Origin: Lachnospiraceae bacterium UBA1759
GTDB taxonomy: Bacteria; Bacillota; Clostridia; Lachnospirales; Lachnospiraceae
Assembly: GCA_002315555.1 (NCBI GenBank)
Contig: DCHF01000056.1
Span: 13,258 to 65,812 of the forward strand
Length of the DNA stretch: 52,555 bases
Direction of reading: 5' to 3'
The notes beneath the pieces were generated by a model. It worked only from the letters and a program-made list of their open reading frames with translations. It did not search any database and was not told the origin of the DNA. Shown in pieces: positions 24,169-33,530 of the stretch; positions within the stretch are counted from its first letter, which is position 1, and each line of letters starts with the position of its first letter. The position numbers were made by a program, and so were the translations under genes.

Positions 24169-25251
24169 ATGATTAGTAATGATGCAAAGTTACATGCCAA
24201 TAAATGCAGATTCTGCTGGATGTGTCGTCATCTTTGCCCGGTTCAGTTAGTATCCGGTAAAGAGGTCAATACTCCCCGTGCCAAGGGCCTTCTTCTGTCC
24301 ATGATCGAGCGCGGCGCTGAATTTGATAAGGATACCGCTGCAGTTATGTACGAGTGCCTGCTTTGTGATGCCTGCACTAATGACTGCGCAACCGGCTACA
24401 ACCCGCCGTTATTCATCCGTGAAGCAAGAACAGAAGCGATGGTTCTGGACCTGGTTCCGGAAAGTGTTCAGAAGGTCCTCGACAAGATCGAAGAGACCGG
24501 CAATATCTACGGCGAGGAAAAGCCGTCCTGCGCAAAGGAGACCGGTAAGGAAGTTCTTCTTTATGTGGGTGCGACCGCCGCTATCAAGGCTCCCGAAATG
24601 GTCAAGGCTTACATGGCACTTCTGGACCGCGCAGGTGTCGGCTATACCGTCCTTGCAGACGAACCGGAAAGCGGCCTGATGCTGGGCGACCTGATGGGCT
24701 ATGTCGATGAGGTTCAGGAAGAGGCTCGTGTCCTTTCCGAGAAGATCAATGCAGTCGGCGCTGCAGCCGTTGTTGTGATGGATTCCTATGACGGTCAGAT
24801 CATGGCTGAAAAGTATCCGGAATGGGGCGTTGAGATCCAGGCTCCCGTAAAGACCGCAGCTGCTTATGTGGCAGAGCTTCTGAAGGCGGGCAAGCTTACG
24901 GTCAATGAAACCGCGAAGGGCATTGCCGCTTACCACGACGACGACAGAATGGCAAGATATTACAAGGATTATGAATCCGGACGTGCCATTGCCAAGGCCT
25001 GCGGCTACGAGACTGTTGAAATGTTCAATCATTTCGATCTTGCAAAATCCGCAGGTACCTCCGTTGCCAAGGCTTACATGCCGGAGATCGTTTCCGGTGT
25101 TGCGGCAGGCAGATGGGATGATTTAAAGCGTACGGAAGCGAAGGTCATGCTGACGGTCAGCCCCGAAGCATACGAGTGCCTTGCTGATACTGTTCCGGAA
25201 GGCTATGAACTGGTCGACCTGTTCAGTGCGCTTTTAGCTGTTGCAAAATAA
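24169..25251 (+). CDS. Fe-S protein with two [4Fe-4S] motifs, GlcF/LutA-related, lacking CCG motifs
   Basis: A 360-residue electron carrier. Two ferredoxin-type motifs: C13-x2-C16-x2-C19-x3-C23-P and C63-x2-C66-x2-C69-x3-C73. GlcF, LutA and HdrD relatives carry one or two C-terminal CCG domains; here the C-terminal two thirds has only isolated cysteines and no CCG. It could link the FAD-linked oxidase at 22730 with the Etf pair at 25253-26985. Spacing of 14 bases to the upstream gene with AAGGAGG, and a 1-base gap to etfB, indicate tight co-expression. The role of the C-terminal part is unknown. Confidence 0.82.
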   Translation: MISNDAKLHANKCRFCWMCRHLCPVQLVSGKEVNTPRAKGLLLSMIERGAEFDKDTAAVMYECLLCDACTNDCATGYNPPLFIREARTEAMVLDLVPESVQKVLDKIEETGNIYGEEKPSCAKETGKEVLLYVGATAAIKAPEMVKAYMALLDRAGVGYTVLADEPESGLMLGDLMGYVDEVQEEARVLSEKINAVGAAAVVVMDSYDGQIMAEKYPEWGVEIQAPVKTAAAYVAELLKAGKLTVNETAKGIAAYHDDDRMARYYKDYESGRAIAKACGYETVEMFNHFDLAKSAGTSVAKAYMPEIVSGVAAGRWDDLKRTEAKVMLTVSPEAYECLADTVPEGYELVDLFSALLAVAK

Positions 25252-25252
25252 T

Positions 25253-26050
25253 ATGAATATACTGCTTCTTGTGAAAGCGGTCCCGATGGAGACCGAGGTC
25301 AAAATGACCGGAGACATGAACATCGACCGTGAACAGACCCAGCTCAGCATGAATATTGCGGATGAATCTGCACTGGAAGCGGCACTCGGCCTCTGCAAGA
25401 ACCGGAAGGGCGAGAACCGGGAGGAGGGACTTGTGCGTGTTCTCAGTATGGGAACACTGAAGATGAAGCCGATCCTCTCCGATCTGATCGCGAGGGGAGC
25501 AGACAACTGTATGCTCCTTTCCGACAGGGCCTTTGCCGGCGCGGATACCTATGCGACCGCGTACACACTTGCCGGGGCCATTCCGGCGGACACGGATCTT
25601 ATTTTTGCCGGAAGGCGGGCAATGGACGGAGAGACCGGCCAGGTTCCCGCGGAGATCGCAGCCCGGCTTGGATGGGAGCTGATCACGAATGTGTTATCGG
25701 TAGCCCATGAAGAGGGCGGCGGACTCATTGTCAGAAGAATGCTGGATAGCGGTGAGGAAACGTTGATCCTCAGGGAGAAGGCCGTGCTTTCCTTCTGTGA
25801 ATACAGCTACCATTTGAGGCTTCCCAGTATCAGGGGCAGACGAAATGCCATGAAAACGGAGGTGCAGGTGCTGGATGCGGCGGCGCTTACGATGAAAGCG
25901 GAGGACATCGGCATGAAGGGATCCCTTACGAAGGTGATCTCAAGTACCATGTTTGAGACCGGAAAGCGGAAGGGCAAAAGGACCGGAGATGCGGCGGAGG
26001 CCGCAGAGGACCTGAAATCACTTCTGAAGAAAGGCGGGGATGAACGATGA
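25253..26050 (+). CDS. etfB: Electron transfer flavoprotein beta subunit (first Etf)
   Basis: A 265-residue EtfB. N-terminal MNILLLVKAVP, the family segment AGRRAMDGETGQVPAEIA (about residues 118-135) and LRLPSIRGRRNAMK. It binds AMP or a second FAD at the subunit interface. Start: ATG 25253 immediately after the preceding TAA; no clear Shine-Dalgarno sequence, so translation is probably coupled. An in-frame TTG at 25241 lies within the preceding gene and is less likely. It overlaps etfA by 4 bases (ATGA). It is distinct in sequence from the second EtfB at 33531, so the two pairs are unlikely to be recent duplicates. Confidence 0.93.
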   Translation: MNILLLVKAVPMETEVKMTGDMNIDREQTQLSMNIADESALEAALGLCKNRKGENREEGLVRVLSMGTLKMKPILSDLIARGADNCMLLSDRAFAGADTYATAYTLAGAIPADTDLIFAGRRAMDGETGQVPAEIAARLGWELITNVLSVAHEEGGGLIVRRMLDSGEETLILREKAVLSFCEYSYHLRLPSIRGRRNAMKTEVQVLDAAALTMKAEDIGMKGSLTKVISSTMFETGKRKGKRTGDAAEAAEDLKSLLKKGGDER

Positions 26051-26985
26051 AAAAGGAGATCCTTGTATTTCTTTCAGAGGAACCGGACCTGGGGCTGGTT
26101 TCAAGAGCCTGTGAGATGGCGGCTTCTGCCGGACTTTCAGTGAAGGCTGCTGTTCTTTCGGAGGGCAGTACACTGCCGGAAACGAAAAAGCTGTTTGAAT
26201 ACGGCGCAGATGAGGTGACGGTGATCCGGGTGCCCGGAGAGGCTGCCGGCGAACGGGTAATGGGTGAAGCTTTGATGCTTGCCATTGACCGGGAGGACCC
26301 GCCGGAGATCCTGCTCGCGCCTGCAACCGTGCTGTTCCGCGCAGCGTTCCCCTACCTGGCGGTTTTGCTTCAGGCGGGACTTACCGCGGATTGTACCGAG
26401 CTTTCCCTGGATGAAAACGGACGTCTGATCCAGGTCCGTCCGGCACTTGGCAATAAGCTGATGGCTTCCATCAGAACGCTCAGCCCGGTACAAATGGCGA
26501 CCGTAAGACCCGGCATTTATCTTCCCGTGCCCTGCGGCAAGGCGGAGAAGGAGGTCACGGTCATTGACCATGATCGTAAAACAACAACGACCCGTACCTC
26601 ACGGATAAAAACAGCGGCAGTCCGGTTATCGGAGGCGCGCGTGATATTTGCCGGTGGCGCGGGGCTCGAAACACCCGAGAATTTCCGGTACTTTGAAGAG
26701 AAGGTACAGGAAGCGGGCTTCTGTACAGGCGCGACGAGAAAGGCCGTGGAGATGGGACTTACATCCTACTCCCACCAGATCGGCCAGACCGGTATCATCG
26801 TTTCACCGGAGGTCTACATTGCCTTCGGTATCAGCGGAGCGGTGCAGCATCTGATCGGTATGCGGTCCTCAGGCTATATCGTGGCAGTCAATACGGATAA
26901 AAAAGCACCGATCTTCGATTATGCGGATTACGGCATATACGGGGACTGGCGAAATGCACTGGATGAAATTTTGAAAAAATTATAA
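26047..26985 (+). CDS. etfA: Electron transfer flavoprotein alpha subunit (first Etf)
   Basis: A 312-residue EtfA with the C-terminal FAD domain intact: GATRKAVEMG, SHQIGQTGIIVSPEVYIAFG, ISGAVQHLIGMR and IVAVNTDKKAPIFDYADYG. The N-terminus starts directly with the alpha/beta domain, unlike the second EtfA in this window, which has an extra Fe-S segment. Partner of the overlapping etfB; together with the FAD-linked oxidase and Fe-S protein it forms a four-gene electron-transfer module. Confidence 0.94.
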   Translation: MKKEILVFLSEEPDLGLVSRACEMAASAGLSVKAAVLSEGSTLPETKKLFEYGADEVTVIRVPGEAAGERVMGEALMLAIDREDPPEILLAPATVLFRAAFPYLAVLLQAGLTADCTELSLDENGRLIQVRPALGNKLMASIRTLSPVQMATVRPGIYLPVPCGKAEKEVTVIDHDRKTTTTRTSRIKTAAVRLSEARVIFAGGAGLETPENFRYFEEKVQEAGFCTGATRKAVEMGLTSYSHQIGQTGIIVSPEVYIAFGISGAVQHLIGMRSSGYIVAVNTDKKAPIFDYADYGIYGDWRNALDEILKKL

Positions 26986-27005
26986 AGAAAAGAAAGGAAT
27001 GAACC

Positions 27006-27821
27006 ATGAACTTTAAGAAATCTTATGTACCTGCAATCGGTTATACGAAGATCTGTGAGATCGGTAAGTGCTCCTTAAAGCAGCTGGAGTTCGGTATCAT
27101 CGAGCTGAAGCTGGGCGATACGGTCACTGTTGAAACGGAAGAGAAGGAATATGGTTTTCTGTTCTTATCCGGTCATGCGGATGTTGTGATCGAAGGAAAG
27201 GCTGACTGGAAATATGTAGGCGGCAGAACCTCCGTATTCGGTGGTCAGGCACATACGGTATACGCAGGCCGTCATGAGAAGGTCACCTTCACCGGCTGTG
27301 AGCATGTAAAGATCGCTGTATGTGATACCCCCATTGATGTGGATTCCGAGCCCCAGTGGCTTACCCCGGACAAGGTCGTCTTCAAGACCCTGGGTGTTCA
27401 GCCCTTCGAGCGTGTGACCAGCTTCAACTTAGACGGCACCACCAATGCGAAGAAGCTTACCGTTGGTGAAGCGTGGTGCACCCCCGGCAATTGGGCAGGC
27501 TTCCCGCCGCATAAGCACGACACCGACAATATGCCGGACGAAGGCGTTGCTGAAGAGATCTATTACTTCCTCTTCCAGCCGGAGCAGGGCTTCGCTGTAC
27601 AGTGTACCTACAAGGACGGCAAGTTTGATGAGGCTTACCGCGTAAAGCAGGACGATCTGGTGGAATTCCCGGAAGGCTACCACACCACCGTTACCACCCC
27701 CGGCTACAACTCCTATTTCCTGTGGATGATGGCCGGCGATCATCAGGGCTTCTATCGTTCCAACGATCCGGCGCATGATTGGGTGTCCGCCGCGGAAAAT
27801 ATGGTAAAGAAGAATCGATAA
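27006..27821 (+). CDS. iolB: IolB-like cupin isomerase (5-deoxy-glucuronate isomerase family)
   Basis: A 271-residue bicupin of the KduI/IolB family. The metal-binding region is clear: GNWAGFPPHKHDTDN, AEEIYYFLFQPEQGF and EFPEGYHTTVTTPG, followed by the C-terminal YFLWMMAGDH. IolB converts 5-deoxy-glucuronate to 2-deoxy-5-keto-gluconate in inositol catabolism. No IolG, IolE or IolD homologue is present here, although PfkB (IolC-like), class II aldolase (IolJ-like) and aldehyde dehydrogenase genes follow downstream, so a related aldehyde-to-ketose isomerisation of another sugar acid is plausible. Last gene of the first operon. Confidence 0.83.
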   Translation: MNFKKSYVPAIGYTKICEIGKCSLKQLEFGIIELKLGDTVTVETEEKEYGFLFLSGHADVVIEGKADWKYVGGRTSVFGGQAHTVYAGRHEKVTFTGCEHVKIAVCDTPIDVDSEPQWLTPDKVVFKTLGVQPFERVTSFNLDGTTNAKKLTVGEAWCTPGNWAGFPPHKHDTDNMPDEGVAEEIYYFLFQPEQGFAVQCTYKDGKFDEAYRVKQDDLVEFPEGYHTTVTTPGYNSYFLWMMAGDHQGFYRSNDPAHDWVSAAENMVKKNR

Positions 27822-27887
27822 TTTTACAATTGGGCTGTGCGTTCTAATGAACTTTGTGAATGCTTTGAACGGAAAAAATCACAAAGA

Positions 27888-27909
27888 AAGGGCGCACGGC
27901 CCTTTTTTT
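27888..27909 (+). terminator. Intrinsic terminator after the first Etf operon
   Basis: AAGGGC (27888-27893), loop GCACG, GCCCTT (27899-27904) running into seven T. It separates the Etf/iolB operon from the next unit. Confidence 0.85.
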
Positions 27910-27981
27910 GTAAGAGCGGATAGGGCAGTTATCAGGTAAGTACACCCCGCATTCCGGACTTTTTTCGCAGTATGTGAGCAA

Positions 27982-27994
27982 TTTTGTTTATAAA
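27982..27994 (+). promoter_or_regulatory. Shared motif TTTTGTTTATAAA upstream of the gldA-like gene
   Basis: Lies 68 bases before the start at 28063, within AGCAATTTTGTTTATAAAGT. Closest relative is the copy at 51812 (AGCAATTTTGTGCATAAAGA). It may be an operator or simply an A+T-rich -10 element. Confidence 0.4.
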
Positions 27995-28062
27995 GTGAAA
28001 GTTTTGGTGGATTTACTGCAGAGCGGTTTCGTAATACAGTTGAGAAAACGGAGGAATTTACC

Positions 28063-29229
28063 ATGAGCTATTATGAATACCATGTTGCAAAAAGATATGT
28101 TCAGTTCGAAGGCGCACTGGAGGAGCTTCCCCGTTACGCGGCCCTGATCGGAAAGAAGATCCTGGTCATCACGGCCTGCGTGCCGGTTTATGACCTGGTC
28201 CTTGATAAGATCAAGCGCGGTATCGGAAAGACGAGCGCAGAACTTCTGCAGGCGGACCTTCTGGAGTCCAGCCCCCGCTATGCATCCTACAAGGGCATGT
28301 CGGAAACCTTGGATGAGGTCCGTAGAGAAACCGTCTATGGCTTTTATGACATCGGTGATATGGTAGTCAGCGAAAGCAATGTCCGCCGGGTCGCTGAAAT
28401 GGTAAAGGAAGAGGGCTATGATACCGTCGTCGGCATCGGCGGAGGAAAGGGCATGGACTTTGCAAGAGCCATTACGCACTTCACCCCGGTCAAGGTGATC
28501 CTGGTCCCCACCCTCTGCGCGACGAATGCCAGCATCTCCACCCTGAGCGTGATCTATGACGATACCGGCCGCACCATCCGCGAATACTGGCGTATGAACA
28601 ACGCGCCGGAGCTGGTGCTTGCGGACACGGAGATCCTTGTGAAGAACGGACCGAAGATCCTGGCAGCGGGCATCGGTGACATTGTCAGTACTTACTATGA
28701 GGGCATATGCAATGTCCGTATGGCCGGCCTGGAGGACCGTTTCGCGGATCTTTCCTACGAGGGTATTAAAATGGGCGTGGAGATCATGAAGAAAAAAGGT
28801 CCCCTTGCCATCGAAGCGGCGAAACGGGGCGAGATCACACCGGAGTTTGAAAGCATCGTTTCTATGATCCTGCACAATCCGGGACCCATGTGGACCATCT
28901 GCACCCTGGGCTTTGCCCATGTGCTGGATGAGGTATTCCTCTATTTCGACGGTGTACATTCCTGCATGCACGGCCTCCGCGTCGGCATGGCGGTTCAGAT
29001 GATGTTAGGGTATACCGGCGCTCCGGAGGAGGAGATCCGCTCCTATAAGGAATTTCTGGAAAATGTGGGGATCCCGACGACTCTTGCAGAGATCGGTCTT
29101 ACCGATGTTACAAAAGAAATGCTTGAAGAAGCTGTGGAAAATACTATTATGAAAAGTGGAACGTTAGGTTCGCTTCCCTTTGAAGTGACAAAGGAGGAGA
29201 TCATTAACATTCTACTGAAAGCGGAGTGA
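28063..29229 (+). CDS. gldA: Iron/zinc-containing alcohol dehydrogenase, glycerol dehydrogenase-like
   Basis: A 388-residue group III metal-dependent dehydrogenase. NAD-binding GIGGGKGMDFARA, VPTLCATNASIS, and the metal ligands in GIGDIVS (Asp), GFAHVLDE (His) and SCMHGLRVG (His). The family oxidises polyols (glycerol, propanediol) or reduces the matching ketones and aldehydes. Physiological direction and substrate here are unknown; the location in front of a GH2 galactosidase suggests a sugar-derived alcohol. It starts a new unit after a terminator, with the shared upstream motif. Confidence 0.88.
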   Translation: MSYYEYHVAKRYVQFEGALEELPRYAALIGKKILVITACVPVYDLVLDKIKRGIGKTSAELLQADLLESSPRYASYKGMSETLDEVRRETVYGFYDIGDMVVSESNVRRVAEMVKEEGYDTVVGIGGGKGMDFARAITHFTPVKVILVPTLCATNASISTLSVIYDDTGRTIREYWRMNNAPELVLADTEILVKNGPKILAAGIGDIVSTYYEGICNVRMAGLEDRFADLSYEGIKMGVEIMKKKGPLAIEAAKRGEITPEFESIVSMILHNPGPMWTICTLGFAHVLDEVFLYFDGVHSCMHGLRVGMAVQMMLGYTGAPEEEIRSYKEFLENVGIPTTLAEIGLTDVTKEMLEEAVENTIMKSGTLGSLPFEVTKEEIINILLKAE

Positions 29230-29244
29230 GAAAGGAGTTTGGCC

Positions 29245-31584
29245 ATGAGTAAGCGAATTGCTTTTAATGATAACTGGTTGTTTTTCGATGGTGAGATCGA
29301 AACACCTCAGGCACCGGATAAGGGACCTTCGTATTGTCAGGCGAAGACCGAGCATTACCTTGCCGGTCCCGCGTCCATTCATTTTCCTGATGCGGTGGAT
29401 CATTTCCTGACGCCGGGCATGAAGGCGGAGATCAATTTAAGAAAAACGCAGTCCGTGACCCTTCCGCATGACTATATCATTACCCAGGTGCCGGAGGAAA
29501 AAAGAAATAAGGCCTGGGGCTTCTTTGATTATCATCCGGCCTGGTACCGCAAGCATTTTATCATTGATGAAAAGGATAAGGACAAACGCGTCGTCCTTTA
29601 TTTCGAGGGCGTTGCGGACCATGCGACAGTCTATTTCAACGGTGTGTACATGTACGATAACTACGAAGCGCACACTCCCTTTGAGATCGACCTGACGGAC
29701 TTCATCCGCTTCGGAGAGGACAATGTGATCGCCGTTCACGTGGAGTGCGGCACCGGCGAGGGCTGGTGGTACCAGGGCGGCGGCATCTACAGAAATGTGT
29801 GGCTTGAGTATAATGACCCGGTATCCGTGGCCCGTTATGGTGTCTATGTGCATCCCGATAAGAAGAGCGGGAAGAACTGGAATACGCCGGTGGAAACGGA
29901 GATCCGGAATGATAATTACCGTGATGTGACGGTGAAGGTGAACACGAAGCTTGTGGCAGAGGACGGCGCAGTGATCGGTGAAGCGGAAGAAAAGATCGAG
30001 GTGCCTGCAAGGTCCATTGGCAGCGTCAGTCAGAATATTCTGGTGAAGGCGCCGGCCCTTTGGGACATCGATACACCGGTGCTTTATAAGGCTGTCACTA
30101 CGCTTACTGTCGGAAGAAGGGTGACGGATGTGCAGGAGACCTCCTACGGTTACCGCGAGATCAGCTACTCACCGGAGACCGGCTTCTACTTAAACGGCCG
30201 GAATGTGAAGCTTCAGGGCGTGTGCGGCCACGGGGACTACGGCCTTACCGGCCTTGCTGTCCCGGAAAGCGTTTTCCGTTATAAGGCACAGCTCATCAAG
30301 GATATGGGCGCCAATGCTTACCGCTGCTCCCATTACGCGCAGGCGGAATACTGGATGGACGAAATGGACCGCCGCGGCATCGTCGTTATGGACGAGACCA
30401 GATGGTTCAGCTCCGCGCCGGCTGCATTAAACGATCTGAGGATCCTGATGAAGCGCGACCGCAACCATCCCTCCATCATCATGTGGTCTATCGGTAACGA
30501 GGAGCCCTTCTTCATCACCGAGCAGGGCGCGCGTATTTCCCGTGCACTCTATGCCGAGGCCAATAAGCTGGATAAGACCCGCCCGATCCTCACGGCCAAT
30601 GACAAGGACCCCGAGGTGGCGACCGTTTATCAGTACAGTGACATTGTCGGTGTGAATTATCACATGGAGCTCTTTGACAAGCTGCACAGCATGTACCCGG
30701 AAAAGCCCATTCTCTCCACTGAGAATACTGCGACCGGCACCTCCAGAGGCTGGTATCACGATAACGTGTCGTCGCTTGGACGTATTTCATCCTTTGACCA
30801 CGATACCAATGCCTGGTTCCTGTCCAGAGAGAAGACCTGGCAGTACATTTTAGACAGATCCTGGCTCATGGGCGGCATGCAGTGGATCGCCTTCGAGCAC
30901 AGAGGTGAGGCGGAATGGCCCAGACTGTGCTCGGTCTCCGGCGCCATTGACCTGTACCTGCAGAAGAAGGATGCCTTCTATCAGAACCAGTCCTTCTGGT
31001 TAGACCGTCCCATGATCCACGTGCTTCCGCATTGGAATCACCCCGGCATGGAAGGAAAGAAGATCCCGGTATGGGCCTACACGAACTGTGAAGAGGCGGA
31101 GCTCTTTGTGAATGGCAGGAGCGCAGGCCGGGTATCCATTCAGCCTGTTCAGCACGCCGAGTGGAATGTGACCTACAGGCCCGGTACGATCGAGGTGGTC
31201 GGCTACAATAACGGCGAGATCGTCTGCAGAGATGTTCAGGAGACCACCGGACTTCCGGTATCCCTGAAGCTGATTCCGGAGAATGCCGGTGATGTGAAGC
31301 CCGGCGATGTCCTCCTTCTGACCTGCGTGGCGCTTGACGAAGAAGGCAGAGAAGTTCCGGATGCTGCCATAGACCGTATTCTGTTCTACTCCGACGGCGG
31401 CAGTGCAGTGATCGGTACCGGCTCCGATCACACCGATCATGTTCCGCCGAGAATGAACGCGCGCAGCATGTATGCCGGCCGGGTTTCCGTCGCCGTAAAG
31501 ACCGGCGAAAAGGGCGGAAAGATCCGTGTCTATGCGGAATCTGCAGGCTTGGCCTCAGGGGTGATCGAGCTTACAGTAAAATAA
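29245..31584 (+). CDS. Glycoside hydrolase family 2 (beta-galactosidase-like)
   Basis: A 779-residue intracellular GH2 enzyme. N-terminal jelly-roll (LPHDYIITQVP, GYHPAWYRK-like FDYHPAWYRK), immunoglobulin-like domain to about residue 300, TIM barrel with MGANAYRCSHYAQAEYWMD, acid/base Glu in SIGNEEP (E419) and a putative nucleophile Glu in LSTENTATG (E493), then C-terminal beta-domains. These fit exo-acting beta-galactosidase or a related beta-hexosidase; the sugar cannot be fixed from motifs. ATG 29245 has AAAGGAG 7 bases upstream. It is followed by two hairpins before the GH36 gene, so expression of the two may differ. Confidence 0.9.
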   Translation: MSKRIAFNDNWLFFDGEIETPQAPDKGPSYCQAKTEHYLAGPASIHFPDAVDHFLTPGMKAEINLRKTQSVTLPHDYIITQVPEEKRNKAWGFFDYHPAWYRKHFIIDEKDKDKRVVLYFEGVADHATVYFNGVYMYDNYEAHTPFEIDLTDFIRFGEDNVIAVHVECGTGEGWWYQGGGIYRNVWLEYNDPVSVARYGVYVHPDKKSGKNWNTPVETEIRNDNYRDVTVKVNTKLVAEDGAVIGEAEEKIEVPARSIGSVSQNILVKAPALWDIDTPVLYKAVTTLTVGRRVTDVQETSYGYREISYSPETGFYLNGRNVKLQGVCGHGDYGLTGLAVPESVFRYKAQLIKDMGANAYRCSHYAQAEYWMDEMDRRGIVVMDETRWFSSAPAALNDLRILMKRDRNHPSIIMWSIGNEEPFFITEQGARISRALYAEANKLDKTRPILTANDKDPEVATVYQYSDIVGVNYHMELFDKLHSMYPEKPILSTENTATGTSRGWYHDNVSSLGRISSFDHDTNAWFLSREKTWQYILDRSWLMGGMQWIAFEHRGEAEWPRLCSVSGAIDLYLQKKDAFYQNQSFWLDRPMIHVLPHWNHPGMEGKKIPVWAYTNCEEAELFVNGRSAGRVSIQPVQHAEWNVTYRPGTIEVVGYNNGEIVCRDVQETTGLPVSLKLIPENAGDVKPGDVLLLTCVALDEEGREVPDAAIDRILFYSDGGSAVIGTGSDHTDHVPPRMNARSMYAGRVSVAVKTGEKGGKIRVYAESAGLASGVIELTVK

Positions 31585-31588
31585 ACAG

Positions 31589-31648
31589 GAGGCCTGCTTT
31601 CAAGGCCTCAAAAATAAGGAAGCTGCTTCAACACGGAGCAGCTTCTTT
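31589..31648 (+). terminator. Two consecutive hairpins after the GH2 gene; the second is terminator-like
   Basis: GAGGCCT (31589-31595) pairs with AGGCCTC (31603-31609). GAAGCTGCT (31619-31627) pairs with AGCAGCTTC (31637-31645), followed by only three T. Probably partial termination or mRNA segmentation between GH2 and GH36. Confidence 0.55.
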
Positions 31649-31662
31649 GCAAAGAGGAACAT

Positions 31663-33405
31663 ATGGAACGAAAAATAACAGCAGTCCTTGCAAATGAATT
31701 ATTCAGTCCCTTCTGGTGTAAGCCGGTGTGGTACGGCGCTGAGGAGCTCTCCGTAGACGCCCCGGAAACGCTGCCGGAGGAGATCCTGGGCCTTCTGATC
31801 CTTTATGATGACGGGGGCTATGAAGCACGTCTTCGTAATCCGGAGACCGCAAGAAGCTTTGATTTTTTTACGGCGGAAAGCACAGACCCCCTGGAAGCGC
31901 TGGCGCTGGTTGCGGAAAAGGCCGCCCGATATTTCCATGTACCGCTTCGGAAGGAGCGGGAATATCCGGAGATTTTCGAATACCTGGGCTGGTGCTCCTG
32001 GGATGCCATGGAGATCTGGATCAATGAAGCCGACCTTTTGAAAAAGTGCGATGAGTTTTCCGAAAAGGACATTCCGGTCCGTTTCGCGATCCTGGACGAC
32101 ATGTGGGCGGAGATCGAATGGACAAAGAAACTTCCGCAGTTCACGGACCACAGCATTTCCTTTGATGTGATGCATGCCTCAAAAATGAAGCATTACAAGG
32201 CGGATCCGGAGAAATTCCCGGAGGGGCTGAAGGACTGCATCCGGAAGATGAAGGAACGGGCACCGCGGGTGAACGGCGAGGCGCTCGCCGTTGGCATGTG
32301 GCATCCGGTGACCGGCTACTGGGCCGGCATTACGGAAAACGGCGAGGCGATGAGCGAGCTTTCGGATAATACCGTCACGCTTTCAAACGGCCGCATTTAT
32401 CCGGACTTTTCCTCTGAGGAAAAGGTATACCGTTTTTACAGAAAAGTGTATGACTACTTTAAGGATGCCGACGTCTCCTTCGTTAAGATCGACGATCAAA
32501 GCTGCCTGAAAACCCAGTTTTCCGAGATCTGTCCGCCCCTTGACGCAGCGAAAAGCATGCACCGGGGACTGGAAAAGGCAGTGGAGGAGGTCTTTGATAA
32601 AACCATGATCAACTGCATGGGCATGGCCTATGAAAACATGTTTTCCCGGCCCTATTCCTGCATCTCCTGCGCATCGGATGACTTCCAGCCGGAAAACAGA
32701 AGCTGGTTTGCAAAGCACCTGAAGCAGTGCGCTTATAACAGCCTGTTCCAGGGACAGTTTCATGTCTGCGACTGGGACATGTGGTGGACCGATGACAATC
32801 AGGCGGTAAAAAACAGTGTGCTCCGCGCGCTGTCAGGAGGCCCGGTCTACGTCAGCGACCGGCTGGAACGGACCCGGAAGGAGCTTCTGGAGCCGCTGTG
32901 CTTAGAGGATGGCCGGATCCTGCGCTGCGATGACGCACTGATTCCCGTGCGGGACGCACTGATGCAGGATCCTTCCCTTGAAAATAAGGCCCTTACCGTA
33001 TTCAACCGCGCAGGAGAAGCTTGTCTTTTCGCCTCCTTTAACGTGGCGGAAGGCGGCGCGGTCACCGGCAGGATCGTCCCCGCAGAATACGGCATTACTG
33101 AGGACGCGGTCCTCTATGAGCACTTTTCAAACCGTGCGGTCAGAGTGGCGGCAGGCGAAGCGTATGAATTTGAGCTTCAGTCGCCGGAGGATTTCTGTCT
33201 GTTCACTCTGGTCCTGCTCTCAAAGGACGGCCCGACGGTCCTGGGCCTCCGGGAGAAGTACGTGGGTGTCAAGGCCGTATCTATTGACAAAGCGGGAGAT
33301 TCGCTTACACTGAAAACAGCGGCCTCCGGATATGTGCTGTACTACGATCCGGAGGGACTGCACACGGTATTTGCGGAAAAGGGGACAGAAGTACGGCTCT
33401 GCTGA
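31663..33405 (+). CDS. Glycoside hydrolase family 36 / raffinose-synthase-type alpha-galactosidase
   Basis: A 580-residue protein. Hallmarks of the Sip1/raffinose-synthase branch of GH36: YLGWCSWDAME, FAILDDMWAEIEW, nucleophile Asp in FVKIDDQS (about D277) and acid/base region HVCDWDMWWTDD (about D370/D372). It hydrolyses (or transfers) alpha-1,6-galactosyl groups as in raffinose or melibiose. No signal peptide, hence an intracellular enzyme acting on imported oligosaccharide. It has its own ribosome binding site GAGGAAC and lies behind the hairpins of the GH2 gene. About 125 bases to the next unit hold a possible -10 TACAAT near 33495. Confidence 0.85.
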   Translation: MERKITAVLANELFSPFWCKPVWYGAEELSVDAPETLPEEILGLLILYDDGGYEARLRNPETARSFDFFTAESTDPLEALALVAEKAARYFHVPLRKEREYPEIFEYLGWCSWDAMEIWINEADLLKKCDEFSEKDIPVRFAILDDMWAEIEWTKKLPQFTDHSISFDVMHASKMKHYKADPEKFPEGLKDCIRKMKERAPRVNGEALAVGMWHPVTGYWAGITENGEAMSELSDNTVTLSNGRIYPDFSSEEKVYRFYRKVYDYFKDADVSFVKIDDQSCLKTQFSEICPPLDAAKSMHRGLEKAVEEVFDKTMINCMGMAYENMFSRPYSCISCASDDFQPENRSWFAKHLKQCAYNSLFQGQFHVCDWDMWWTDDNQAVKNSVLRALSGGPVYVSDRLERTRKELLEPLCLEDGRILRCDDALIPVRDALMQDPSLENKALTVFNRAGEACLFASFNVAEGGAVTGRIVPAEYGITEDAVLYEHFSNRAVRVAAGEAYEFELQSPEDFCLFTLVLLSKDGPTVLGLREKYVGVKAVSIDKAGDSLTLKTAASGYVLYYDPEGLHTVFAEKGTEVRLC

Positions 33406-33530
33406 CCGTACCGGAACAATTTTTCTCAATAAAGCAATTATGTCCATACTTTAAGCAAGTTCGGGTAGTTAATTTTTCAGACAATTGGAGTATCCTACAA
33501 TCAACAAGTCTACTGACAGGAGGAATCGCT

